A DNA stretch of 64,000 nt from Corynebacterium frankenforstense. GTDB taxonomy: Bacteria; Actinomycetota; Actinomycetes; Mycobacteriales; Mycobacteriaceae. Each line of letters begins with the position of its first letter. The first letter of the stretch is position 1. The position numbers and the translations under genes are program-made. Location: NCBI RefSeq assembly GCF_030211955.1, contig NZ_JASODI010000002.1, positions 62,001 through 126,000 on the forward strand, read 5' to 3'. Below, in pieces: positions 15,718 to 23,496 of this stretch. The notes beneath the pieces were generated by a model, which did not search any database, was not told the DNA's origin, and saw nothing but the letters and a program-made list of their open reading frames with translations.

Positions 15718-17463
15718 ATGGCAGAACGCATCGTCGTCGACCCGATCACCCGCATCGAGGGCCACCTGCGCATCGAGCTGGAGACGGAGAACGACAAGAT
15801 CACCGACGCGTGGTCGGAGACCACGCAGTACCGCGGCATCGAGGACATCTGCCGCGGGCGCGACCCGCGCGACGTCTGGGCCTTCGTCGGCCGCATCTGC
15901 GGCGTGTGCACGGCCGTGCACTCGATCGCCTCGGTGCACGCCGTCGAGGACGCCATCGGCTCGCGGCCGCCGGAGCAGGCGCAGCTCATCCGCGACATGG
16001 TGCTCAGCTCCCAGGAGCTGCACGACCACGTCGTGCACTTCTACCACCTGCACGCCCTGGACTGGGTCAACGTGGTCGCGGCCGCCGAGGCGGACCCGAA
16101 GAAGACCGTCGAGTTCGCCCAATCGATCGGCTCGAAGTGGAAGCTGAACTCCGAGGAGAAGTTCACCCAGGTCAAGAACACCCTCCAGGAGATCCTGGAC
16201 TCCGGCCAGCTGTCGGTGTTCACCAACGGCTACTGGGAGCACCCGGACTACCGGCTGCCCCCGGAGGCCAACCTGATGGCCGTGTCCCACTACCTGGACG
16301 CGCTGCAGTTCCAGCGCTCGATCATCCGCATCAACACCGTCTTCGGCGGCAAGAACCCGCACCCGAACTTCCTGGTCGGCGGCATGGCCTGCTCGATCGA
16401 CACGGAGAAGTCCGAGACGGTCAACCAGGTGCAGATCGACAAGATCCGCCAGTGGATCGAGGAGATCCACGAGTTCGTCAACGACTGCTACCTCCCGGAC
16501 GCCCTGGCGATCATGGGCGTCTACAAGGACTACTTCGACATCGGGGCCGCGGCGCCGAACTTCCTGGCCGTCGGCATGGCCGGCACGGCCTACGTCGGCC
16601 ACGACCTCGACCAGCCGGTCTCGCTGGGCGACGACGGGGTGCGCCCCGGCGTCATCCTCGACGGTGACTACTCCAAGGTCCACCCGCTGGACCCGGACCT
16701 GATCAAGGAGTACATCTCCTCGGCCTGGTTCACCTACGAGGAGGGAAACGACGTCGGCCTGCACCCCTCGGTCGGCGAGACCACGGCCAACTACACCGGC
16801 CCGGAGCCGCCGTACGAGTGGCTCGCGCACGCCGACGACGGGCGCTACACCTTCTCCAAGGCGCCGCGCTACGACGGCCGCCCGACCCAGGTCGGCCCGA
16901 TCTCGCGCGTGCTCAGCGCCTACATCCAGGGCCACAAGCGCACCAAGGAGCTCGTCGACTCCGCCCTCAAGAAGTACGACATCAAGGTCTCCCAGCTGAA
17001 CTCGACCGCCGGGCGTACCCTGGCGCGCGCTGTGGAGTCGGTGACGGCCTCGGAGAAGCTGCGCGACGAGATCTTCCCCAAGTTCATCGACAACCTGCGT
17101 AACGGAGACTTCGACGTCTTCGACAAGACCCGCTGGGAGCCGAGCTCCTGGCCCGAGGAGGCCGACGGCTTCGCCATCGTCGAGGTCGCCCGCGGCTGCC
17201 TGAGCCACTGGGTCACCGTCAAGGACAAGAAGGTGGCCAACTACCAGGCCGTCGTCCCGACGACCTGGCTGGCCGGCGGCCGTGACCCGGAGGGCAACCG
17301 CGGCCCCTACGAGGAGTCGCTGGCCGGCGGCCACCCGCTGGTCGACCCGAAGCAACCGCTCGAGGTCCTGCGCACCATCCACTCCTTCGACCCGTGCATG
17401 GCCTGCGGCGTCCACCTGCTGGACCCGGAGGGCAACGAGATCTTCCAGGTGATGACAGAATGA
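15718..17463 (+). CDS. hyaB: [NiFe] hydrogenase large subunit
   Basis: Holds the NiFe(CN)2CO active site and oxidises H2. The 581-residue protein has the N-terminal motif GRICGVCTAVHS (Cys61, Cys64) and the C-terminal DPCMACGVH (Cys560, Cys563, His566). The 15 residues after His566 are the peptide the maturation protease removes after nickel insertion. Length and motifs fit a group-1 membrane-bound uptake enzyme. It starts 16 bases after hyaA, and its TGA overlaps the next ATG (ATGA at 17460-17463), so translation of hyaC is coupled to it. Confidence 0.97.
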   Translation: MAERIVVDPITRIEGHLRIELETENDKITDAWSETTQYRGIEDICRGRDPRDVWAFVGRICGVCTAVHSIASVHAVEDAIGSRPPEQAQLIRDMVLSSQELHDHVVHFYHLHALDWVNVVAAAEADPKKTVEFAQSIGSKWKLNSEEKFTQVKNTLQEILDSGQLSVFTNGYWEHPDYRLPPEANLMAVSHYLDALQFQRSIIRINTVFGGKNPHPNFLVGGMACSIDTEKSETVNQVQIDKIRQWIEEIHEFVNDCYLPDALAIMGVYKDYFDIGAAAPNFLAVGMAGTAYVGHDLDQPVSLGDDGVRPGVILDGDYSKVHPLDPDLIKEYISSAWFTYEEGNDVGLHPSVGETTANYTGPEPPYEWLAHADDGRYTFSKAPRYDGRPTQVGPISRVLSAYIQGHKRTKELVDSALKKYDIKVSQLNSTAGRTLARAVESVTASEKLRDEIFPKFIDNLRNGDFDVFDKTRWEPSSWPEEADGFAIVEVARGCLSHWVTVKDKKVANYQAVVPTTWLAGGRDPEGNRGPYEESLAGGHPLVDPKQPLEVLRTIHSFDPCMACGVHLLDPEGNEIFQVMTE

Positions 17464-18653
17464 CCTCCTCGCTGCGACGGGCGGCCTCGGACGCCCCCGC
17501 GATCCGCGCCTACCAGGCCTTCGCCCTGTCCCGGCTGGCTCCCACCGAGGTGCTCGAGGCGGCGGCCGTCGCCCCGGCCGGCTCCGACGACCCGGTTGAC
17601 CGGGCCCTGATCGGCTCGCTGCGCGCGAACCGCCAGGGCGTGGAGCCGGAGATCGTCCCGGATGAGAAGTTCACCCCCGCGACCCCGGAGCAGCGCTACT
17701 CGCGCGCCGACATGGAGGACCGCGTGATTTTGCGCGGCGACCTCGAGTCGGTCGCCGAGGTCGCCGAGATGACCGGCGCCCAGCGCCGCCTGCTCAACCG
17801 CAACGTCCGCTCGATGGGCCGGATGGGCCGGCGCTGCCTCGGCGTGGCCGTGGCGGAGAAGGACCTGCTGGGCAACGTCGGGCCGATGCAGATGCAGGGC
17901 TTCGTGGCCATGTCCGTGGTCAAGGAGTCCGAGCTGGCCCGCGCCGTGGACAACAACACCCCGGAGTGGGTGCGCGTGGAGGTCTGGCCGACCGCCCTGC
18001 GCTGGCAGCACTGGATCAACCTGGCGCTGATCATCCTGCTGACGCTGACCGGCTACTTCATCATGGACCCGTTCTTCGGGCCCGACCCGGCCGCCGACAC
18101 CGGCTTCCTGATGGGCTGGATCCGCTTCGCCCACATCGCCTGCGGCTTCGCCTGGTGCGTGCTGGCGCTGTGGCGGGTCTGGCTGCTGTGCGTGGCCAAG
18201 ACCCGGCAGAACCGGTGGCGCTCCCTGTGGCCGATCTACAACATGGAGGACGCCAAGAACATGCTGCGCACCGCGCAGAACTACCTGTTCCTCGGCAAGG
18301 GGCCCGCGCCCCTCTACGTCGGCCACAACGCGCTGCAGCAGTTCGCCTACACGGGCATCTACGCGCTCTCGGTCATCCAGATCTTCACCGGCCTGGCGCT
18401 CTACGCGCTGCCCAAGCCGTCGGTCTGGTACTGGGACATCGTGCGCCTGCCGGTGGACCTGCTGGGCATCCCGTGGGTGCGTCTGATCCACGCCGCGATC
18501 ATGTTCATCATCTGGGCGTTCGTGATCCTGCACGTCTACCTGGTCATCCGCGCCGACTCGGTGGAGGAGCACTCCGGCCTGTCCGCCATGCTCAACGGCG
18601 GCTACTGGCTGCACCGCGACTCCAACCCGGTCGACGGCCCGAGGATCGGCTGA
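17460..18653 (+). CDS. hyaC: Hydrogenase cytochrome b with N-terminal P-type-ATPase-like domain
   Basis: Membrane di-heme cytochrome b that passes electrons from the small subunit to quinone. The C-terminal part (about 165-398) is an ordinary HyaC with four helices and histidine ligands (LRWQHWINLAL, IRFAHIACGF, VRLIHAAIMF, ILHVYLV). HyaC is usually about 240 residues; here about 160 more precede it. That extension resembles the nucleotide-binding domain of P-type ATPases: VLEAAAVAP and DPVDRALIGSL (31-54), FTP...R (71-79), LRGDLESV (91-98, where ATPases have KGAPE), RRCLGVAVAE (124-133) and MQGFVAMS (145-152). DKTGT and the pump helices are absent. Start chosen at the ATGA overlap with hyaB. 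Confidence 0.92.
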   Translation: MTSSLRRAASDAPAIRAYQAFALSRLAPTEVLEAAAVAPAGSDDPVDRALIGSLRANRQGVEPEIVPDEKFTPATPEQRYSRADMEDRVILRGDLESVAEVAEMTGAQRRLLNRNVRSMGRMGRRCLGVAVAEKDLLGNVGPMQMQGFVAMSVVKESELARAVDNNTPEWVRVEVWPTALRWQHWINLALIILLTLTGYFIMDPFFGPDPAADTGFLMGWIRFAHIACGFAWCVLALWRVWLLCVAKTRQNRWRSLWPIYNMEDAKNMLRTAQNYLFLGKGPAPLYVGHNALQQFAYTGIYALSVIQIFTGLALYALPKPSVWYWDIVRLPVDLLGIPWVRLIHAAIMFIIWAFVILHVYLVIRADSVEEHSGLSAMLNGGYWLHRDSNPVDGPRIG

Positions 18654-18654
18654 C

Positions 18655-19224
18655 GTGACCGTCCCCGGAAAGGTCACCTGCCTGGCGGTGGGCAACACCA
18701 TCATGGGCGACGACGGCATCGGCCAGGCACTCCTCGAGCTCGTCGAGGACCGCGGCCCGGCCGGCGTGGACTACGTCGACGGGGCGATCGCGGGCCTGGA
18801 GCTGCTCGGCGAGTTCCAGGACGCCGAGCGACTGCTGGTGCTCGACGCCGTGGCCGGCCCCGGCGCCCCCGGCGAGGCCGTGCGGCTCGAGGGGGCGGAG
18901 ATCCGCCGCTTCATCCCGCAGAACGTCTCGCCGCACCAGGTGGGACTGATGGACCTCTTCGGCGCGGCGCGCCTGCTCAACGACGAACCGGCCGAGCTGG
19001 TCGTCGTCGGCGTGGTCGCCGAGAAGATCGAGCTGACCGTCGGGCTGACCGAGACCGCGCAGGGCGGCCTGGAGGCCGCCGCACGGCTCGCCCTCGACCA
19101 GCTCGCCGCCTGGACCGGTGGCGCCGACGGTGCCGCCGGCGCAGACGACCCGGCTCAGTCCGCCGAGTCCGCGGCGTCCCCGTTGGCCACGTCGACCCAG
19201 TCGAGCGTGAACTCACGCCCGTGA
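18655..19224 (+). CDS. hyaD: Hydrogenase maturation protease
   Basis: Nickel-dependent endopeptidase that removes the C-terminal peptide of the large subunit. The 189-residue protein has AVGNTIMGDDGIG (residues 11-23), VLDAVAGPG and NVSPHQVG, which supply the acidic and histidine nickel ligands of the HycI/HybD/HoxM family. It begins at GTG 18655, two bases after the cytochrome stop, as the last gene of the structural operon. Its last 23 codons (a Ser/Ala-rich tail) run antisense through the end of the second hypA, so the tail is probably not functional. Confidence 0.94.
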   Translation: MTVPGKVTCLAVGNTIMGDDGIGQALLELVEDRGPAGVDYVDGAIAGLELLGEFQDAERLLVLDAVAGPGAPGEAVRLEGAEIRRFIPQNVSPHQVGLMDLFGAARLLNDEPAELVVVGVVAEKIELTVGLTETAQGGLEAAARLALDQLAAWTGGADGAAGADDPAQSAESAASPLATSTQSSVNSRP

Positions 19225-19517
19225 CGCAGGTCCGCCGTCGGGGTGTGGCAGACCGGGCAGGTCAGGTCGAAGAACTCGTCGATCTCCCGCTCGGCCGCAC
19301 ACTCCGGGCAGTACACCGTCGCCGGCACGTCCGTGACCTCGAGGCGCGCGCCCTCGCACACCGTGCCCGCGCGCGCCACCGGCCACGCCCCGTGCAGCGC
19401 CTCGAGCACCACCCCGGAGCGGCGCCCCACCGTCAGCCCTACGGCCTCGATCGCGCGCCCGCCGGCGCTCGACTCGACGGCGTCGACCACCCCGGTCAGA
19501 AGACTCAGCTCATGCAT
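19155..19517 (-). CDS. hypA: Nickel chaperone HypA (second copy, complete zinc site)
   Basis: A 120-residue HypA with MHELSLL at its start (nickel ligand His2) and a full zinc site: Cys70 and Cys73 (CPEC), Cys87 and Cys90 (CPVC). This is the canonical copy; the one at 12933-13262 has lost one cysteine. It points leftward, against its neighbours, and its 3' end overlaps the protease gene by 70 bases. TAGGAT lies 7 bases before ATG 19517, so transcription is separate and probably leaderless; the in-frame ATG at 19526 overlaps that -10. Confidence 0.93.
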   Translation of the reverse strand: MHELSLLTGVVDAVESSAGGRAIEAVGLTVGRRSGVVLEALHGAWPVARAGTVCEGARLEVTDVPATVYCPECAAEREIDEFFDLTCPVCHTPTADLRHGREFTLDWVDVANGDAADSAD

Positions 19518-19524
19518 GGCCCCC

Positions 19525-19530
19525 ATCCTA
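19525..19530 (-). promoter_or_regulatory. Second hypA leaderless -10 (TAGGAT)
   Basis: Minus-strand TAGGAT, 7 bases before ATG 19517, which decides the start in favour of MHELS. Confidence 0.6.
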
Positions 19531-19596
19531 GGGACAACCGCCTGCCTGGGATCGCGGGCAGGGGCCACACCCCGTGAAAGGAAGGATCCGGAAGCG

Positions 19597-20760
19597 ATGA
19601 CAGAGAAACTCCGCGTCGACCAGCTCGTCGACCCGGCCGGTGCCGTGGTGCACGTGCGCCACGACGCCGAGGGCCACGTCGACGAGGCCGCCTTCGACCT
19701 CAGCGGCTTCCCGCGCGTGGACCCGATGCTCGTCGGGCGCACCACCGCGGAGGTCCCGCAGCTGGTCACCCGCCTGTGCGGGCTGTGCCCGGTCACCCAC
19801 CACCTCGCCGCGATGCGCGCCCTCGACGACCTCACCGGCCTCACCGTCCCGCCGCGCGCGGTGGCGGTGCGCTCGCTGCTGCACCACGGCTCGGTGCTCG
19901 ACACGCTCGCCCCGAAGCTGCTGTTCACCCACCGCGAGCTGGCCGTCGAGCTCAAGCGATTCGGCAAGCAGGTCCTCGAGGCCGCCGGCTGTCCCGGCCA
20001 CTTCCCGGACGTCGCCGTGCCCGGTGGCGTCAAAAACGACGCCGACACCTCGATTGTCGACGTCGCGGTGCTCGCCGACCTACGAGAACGTGCCGCCGCG
20101 CTGCCGGGGCTCGCAGCCCCGGCCTTCACCGGCGCCGCCGACGTCTTCCTGTGCGACGCCGACGGCACCTGGGACCCGCTCGGCACGTTCTTCGCCGTGG
20201 TCGCCGGTGACACCCGCGAGATCTACCCGGTCGCCGAGTTCCCGGAGCGGGTGCGCGAGTCGCGCCCCGGTGCCACCTCACCGCGCCCGGAGGTGCTCTT
20301 CGGCGGCGACTGGCTGCCCTACCGCGTGGGCCCGGCCGCCCGGGGTACCCGCGGCGACCGCTTCGGCGTGGCCGACAGCCTCGACGGGGTGGCCGCCGCA
20401 CTGGACGCGCTCGGGGAGACCACCGGCGACGGCGCGCTGCGCGCCGGCGGCGACCACGAGGGCGTCGTCAAGCACCAGGGCCGCGGCGTGGGCCTGGTCG
20501 ACGGGCCGCGCGGGCTGCTCGCGCACGTCTTCGACGTCGACGCCGAGGGCACGCTCACCGGCTGCTGGATCCTCACGCCCACCGCGCAGAACGAGCCGTG
20601 GCTGGCGGCGATGCTCACCGACGCGGCGCGCTCCGGCGCCGGCGAGGAGGGCATGGAGCAGGCGATCCGCACGGCCGACCCGTGCCTGCCGTGCTCCTCG
20701 GCGCCGCCCGGGGCGATGCACGTGGAGGTCGCTACGATGGAACCCGGAGAAAAGGAGTAA
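19597..20760 (+). CDS. Orphan [NiFe] hydrogenase large-subunit-like protein (HupK/HoxV type)
   Basis: A 387-residue relative of hydrogenase large subunits. It keeps four active-site-type cysteines, RLCGLCPVTHH (Cys61, Cys64, His68) near the start and DPCLPCSSA (Cys363, Cys366) near the end. The residue normally histidine after the second pair is Ala369, so the protease recognition site is missing, and no small-subunit gene accompanies it. Position and size match HupK/HoxV, large-subunit-like scaffolds used in assembling membrane-bound hydrogenase, which are found with a HypC paralogue, as here (next gene, 4 bases on). HoxV proteins usually lack some of these cysteines, so a separate catalytic or metal-carrying role is possible. 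ATG 19597 is preceded by a purine-rich site. Confidence 0.75.
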   Translation: MTEKLRVDQLVDPAGAVVHVRHDAEGHVDEAAFDLSGFPRVDPMLVGRTTAEVPQLVTRLCGLCPVTHHLAAMRALDDLTGLTVPPRAVAVRSLLHHGSVLDTLAPKLLFTHRELAVELKRFGKQVLEAAGCPGHFPDVAVPGGVKNDADTSIVDVAVLADLRERAAALPGLAAPAFTGAADVFLCDADGTWDPLGTFFAVVAGDTREIYPVAEFPERVRESRPGATSPRPEVLFGGDWLPYRVGPAARGTRGDRFGVADSLDGVAAALDALGETTGDGALRAGGDHEGVVKHQGRGVGLVDGPRGLLAHVFDVDAEGTLTGCWILTPTAQNEPWLAAMLTDAARSGAGEEGMEQAIRTADPCLPCSSAPPGAMHVEVATMEPGEKE

Positions 20761-20764
20761 GCGT

Positions 20765-20995
20765 ATGTGCCTGGGAATCCCCGGAAAGGTGATCAAGACC
20801 GGTGAGGGCCTGATGCCGATGGGCCTCATCGACGTCGTCGGCGACGAGCGGCCCTGCTGCTTCGCCTATACCCCGGAGGTCGAGGTCGGTGACTTCGTGA
20901 TGTTCCAGCACGGCTTTGCCGTCGACACCGTCGAGAAGGCCGAGGCCGAGGAGACGCTGCGCACCATGCACGAGTTCGACATGCTCGGCGGATGA
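20765..20995 (+). CDS. hypC: HypC-family chaperone, second copy (HupF/HoxL-like position)
   Basis: A 76-residue HypC-family protein beginning MCLGIPGKV with the essential Cys2 and containing a further Cys-Cys pair (RPCCFAY). It starts 4 bases after the large-subunit-like gene with AAAAGGAG upstream. In Ralstonia and rhizobia a HypC paralogue (HoxL/HupF) works with HoxV/HupK during membrane-bound hydrogenase assembly, and the pairing here suggests the same role; the sequence alone does not separate it from ordinary HypC. Its TGA overlaps the ATG of the YigZ gene (ATGA at 20992-20995). Confidence 0.9.
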   Translation: MCLGIPGKVIKTGEGLMPMGLIDVVGDERPCCFAYTPEVEVGDFVMFQHGFAVDTVEKAEAEETLRTMHEFDMLGG

Positions 20996-21639
20996 GCTCC
21001 TACCTGCTGCCCGTCGCGGGCGAGACGTTCCGCGGCGAACACGAGATCAAGCGCTCCCGGTTCATCTGCCTGATCCGCCGGGTGCGCGACGAGGACGAGG
21101 CCCGGGCCTTCATCGACGCCACGCGCGCCGAGTTCCCGGACGCGCGCCACCACTGCTCGGCGTTCATCCACCACGTCGACGACGCTAACCCGGTCGAGCG
21201 CTCCTCCGACGACGGCGAGCCCTCCGGCACCGCCGGGCGCCCCATGCTCGAGCAGCTGAAGGGCTCCGGGATGCTGGACGTCGCCGCGGTGGTCGTGCGC
21301 TACTTCGGCGGGGTCAAGCTCGGCGCCGGCGGGCTGGTGCACGCCTACTCCAACGCTGTGGGCGACCTGCTGCCGAAGGTGCCGCGGGTGCGGCGGGTCC
21401 GCCGGCGCCTGTTCACCTTCGAGCTGCCGCACGCCGACGCCGGGCGCGTCGAGGCCGATCTGCGAGCGCGCGGGGTCACGGTCGCCGACGTCGCCTACGG
21501 CGCGGCGGTCACTCTGACCGTGGCCTGCGACCTCGACGGCGTCGAGGGGCTGTTCACGACGCTCGCGGCCGTGACCGCCGGCGCGGCCGAGCCGGCGGAG
21601 GCCGGCACCGCCTGGGTGGAGGTCCCCGCCGAGAGGTGA
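20992..21639 (+). CDS. YigZ/IMPACT family protein
   Basis: A 215-residue member of the UPF0029/YigZ family with the conserved IKRSRFIC start, DDGEPSGTAGRPML and VVRYFGGVKLGAGGL. YigZ proteins bind nucleic acid or ribosomes; the cellular role is not settled. A C-terminal ferredoxin-like half (about 140-215) completes the normal length. The start codon overlaps the hypC stop, so a housekeeping gene is translationally coupled to a hydrogenase gene. Confidence 0.9.
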   Translation: MSSYLLPVAGETFRGEHEIKRSRFICLIRRVRDEDEARAFIDATRAEFPDARHHCSAFIHHVDDANPVERSSDDGEPSGTAGRPMLEQLKGSGMLDVAAVVVRYFGGVKLGAGGLVHAYSNAVGDLLPKVPRVRRVRRRLFTFELPHADAGRVEADLRARGVTVADVAYGAAVTLTVACDLDGVEGLFTTLAAVTAGAAEPAEAGTAWVEVPAER

Positions 21640-21657
21640 GAGCGGCGGGGGAGCGGA

Positions 21658-21663
21658 TAGAAT
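21658..21663 (+). promoter_or_regulatory. Leaderless -10 (TAGAAT) of the small membrane protein gene
   Basis: TAGAAT followed by 7 bases and ATG 21671. Confidence 0.6.
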
Positions 21664-21670
21664 CGTCCGC

Positions 21671-21904
21671 ATGAGCATGCAGCGCTACCCCCGCAACCCC
21701 ATCGAGGCCCGCAAGTCCGCCGTGCGAACCTATTCGCGCAACGCCGCGGTCTGCGTCGGCGGCGGCGTGGTCGGCGGCGTCGCCCTGGGTCTGCTGTTCA
21801 CCAGTTGGACCTGGCTGGTCGTCGGATTGGTCGTCGCGGTGGTCGGCGGCGGGTACTACTGGTCGCGGATCCGCAAGATCGTCAACCACAGGGACCAGTA
21901 CTAG
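21671..21904 (+). CDS. Small membrane protein, unknown function
   Basis: A 77-residue protein with a basic, polar N terminus (residues 1-25) and two closely spaced hydrophobic helices (about 27-46 and 48-67) ending in a charged tail. No family recognised. It has its own likely leaderless promoter and lies between yigZ and an S4-domain gene. Confidence 0.7.
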   Translation: MSMQRYPRNPIEARKSAVRTYSRNAAVCVGGGVVGGVALGLLFTSWTWLVVGLVVAVVGGGYYWSRIRKIVNHRDQY

Positions 21905-21989
21905 ACGAGCGCTGCGGCGCCCGCGGCGCTCGAGGCGCCGCCGCGGCGTGGATGCGCGCCCGGCACGGGCGCGACGGAGGATCAAGACG

Positions 21990-22415
21990 ATGGCGAAGAG
22001 CGGTGGGGGACCCGGACGCGGGGAGCCCTCGGGGCTGCCGGTGCGCATCGACGTGTGGGTGTGGGCCGTGCGCCTGATCAAGACCAGGTCCGCGGCCGGC
22101 CAGGCATGCCGGGCCGGGCACGTCAAGCTAAACGGGGCCTCGGTCAAGCCCGCCCAGCAGGTCGTGCCGGGTGACCGGGTGCGCGTGTGGGCCAACCACC
22201 ACGAGGTCGACGTCGAGGTCACCGCGACCGTGCGCACGCGGGTCTCCGCGCCCGTGGCGCGCAGCTGCTACATCGACCACACACCGCCGCCCCCGCCGAA
22301 GGAGATCCTGGCGAGCATGCCGGTGCGAGACCGGGGCGCGGGGCGTCCGACGAAGAAGGAGCGTCGCGAGCTCGACCGGCTGCGCGGGCACTCCAGCCGC
22401 GACCGGCGGCGGTGA
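21990..22415 (+). CDS. S4-domain RNA-binding protein (Hsp15-like)
   Basis: A 141-residue protein with an S4 RNA-binding domain at about residues 15-75 (RIDVWVWAVRLIKTRSAA, GHVKLNG, PGDRVRV) and a basic C-terminal tail rich in Arg and Lys (GRPTKKERRELDRLRG). Hsp15-type proteins bind stalled 50S particles carrying nascent chains; that role is possible here. ATG 21990 is chosen for GGAGG 9 bases upstream. Confidence 0.88.
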   Translation: MAKSGGGPGRGEPSGLPVRIDVWVWAVRLIKTRSAAGQACRAGHVKLNGASVKPAQQVVPGDRVRVWANHHEVDVEVTATVRTRVSAPVARSCYIDHTPPPPPKEILASMPVRDRGAGRPTKKERRELDRLRGHSSRDRRR

Positions 22416-22419
22416 GGGG

Positions 22420-22425
22420 TATAAC
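22420..22425 (+). promoter_or_regulatory. Leaderless -10 (TATAAC) of the Nudix-LOG gene
   Basis: TATAAC, 7 bases before ATG 22433. It overlaps the 3' side of the S4 gene stop region. Confidence 0.5.
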
Positions 22426-22432
22426 GGGCCGC

Positions 22433-23428
22433 ATGACCAACCCCCCTGCGTCCCCCGGCGTTTCCGACGAGCGCGTCATCCACGTCTGCGGCCTGATCGC
22501 CCGCCGCGACGACGGCGCGGTGCTGCAGGTGCGCAAGCGCGGCAGCGGGAAGTTCCAGTTCCCCGGTGGCAAGCCCGAGGCGGGCGAGACCGAGGACCAG
22601 ACCATCCTGCGCGAGTGCGCCGAGGAGATCGGCTGCACCCCGGACCGCTCCCGCATGGTGCGCCTGGGCAGCCTTGCGGCCCGGGCGGCCAACGAGCCCG
22701 GCTTCACCGTGCGCGGCGAGCTGTGGCTGACCGACGAGGTCCTCGAGGCCCGCCCGGACTCCGAGATCGCCGAGGCCCGCTGGCTGACCCCCGCCGATCG
22801 CGAGGGGCTCGAGCTCGCGCAGCTCTCGCGCACCGCCCTGGCGGGCCTGGAGCGGCTGCGTGCCTGTGGCACGGCGACCGTCTACGCCGGCTCCGCCGAG
22901 GGCGTCGACCCGCGCGGGCGTGCCCTGGCCGCGGGCCTGGGCGCAGGGCTGGCGCGCGCCGGGGTGGAGGTCGCCTACGGCGGCGGTGCCGTGGGGCTGA
23001 TGGGGGTCCTCGGCGACGCGGTGGTCGAGCACGGCGGCAGGCTGCGCGGCATCATGCCGGAGAGCATGATCGACGCCGAGATCGCGCACCCGCGCCTGAG
23101 CGAGCTGACGCGCACCCCCGACATGGCAGCCCGCAAGGCCGCCCTGCGCGAGGCGGCCGGTGTCGTCTTCGTGCTGCCGGGCGGCTCGGGCACCCTCGAC
23201 GAGTTCTTCGAGACCTGGACCCTGCAGCAGCTCGGGCACTTCCCGTACCCGATCGTGCTGCTGGGCACGGCCTACTGGACCCCGCTGGTCGACTACCTGC
23301 GCACCGTCGTCGGCGCCGGGTTCCTCTTGGGGAGGTACCTCGAGCGCCTGATCGTCGCCGACGACCTCGCCTCCGCCGGCGCGGCGCTGGCGCAGTGGGA
23401 GACGCCGGCGTCGAAGTACCCGCGCTAG
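22433..23428 (+). CDS. Nudix hydrolase-LOG family fusion protein
   Basis: A 331-residue fusion of two nucleotide-processing domains. Residues about 15-140 are a Nudix hydrolase with the box GGKPEAGET and RECAEEIG. Residues about 145-331 are a LOG/TIGR00730 phosphoribohydrolase with YGGGAVGLMG and PGGSGTLDEFFE, the family that releases a free base from a nucleoside monophosphate. The two reactions could run in series: Nudix cuts a nucleotide derivative to a monophosphate, which LOG then splits to base and ribose phosphate. The substrate is unknown. The domains join without a long linker. Confidence 0.9.
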   Translation: MTNPPASPGVSDERVIHVCGLIARRDDGAVLQVRKRGSGKFQFPGGKPEAGETEDQTILRECAEEIGCTPDRSRMVRLGSLAARAANEPGFTVRGELWLTDEVLEARPDSEIAEARWLTPADREGLELAQLSRTALAGLERLRACGTATVYAGSAEGVDPRGRALAAGLGAGLARAGVEVAYGGGAVGLMGVLGDAVVEHGGRLRGIMPESMIDAEIAHPRLSELTRTPDMAARKAALREAAGVVFVLPGGSGTLDEFFETWTLQQLGHFPYPIVLLGTAYWTPLVDYLRTVVGAGFLLGRYLERLIVADDLASAGAALAQWETPASKYPR

Positions 23429-23496
23429 GGGAGGGCGCACCCGGGGTGGGAAGGCCGCCCGCGCCGCCCGCGCCGCCCGCCCAGCCGCGCCGGGCC

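Noticed and set aside
15502..17415. 637-codon open frame antisense to the hydrogenase large subunit
   Set aside because: Val/Asp/Gly/Arg-rich translation without domains, typical of the antisense frame of a GC-rich gene; the + strand carries full hydrogenase motifs.
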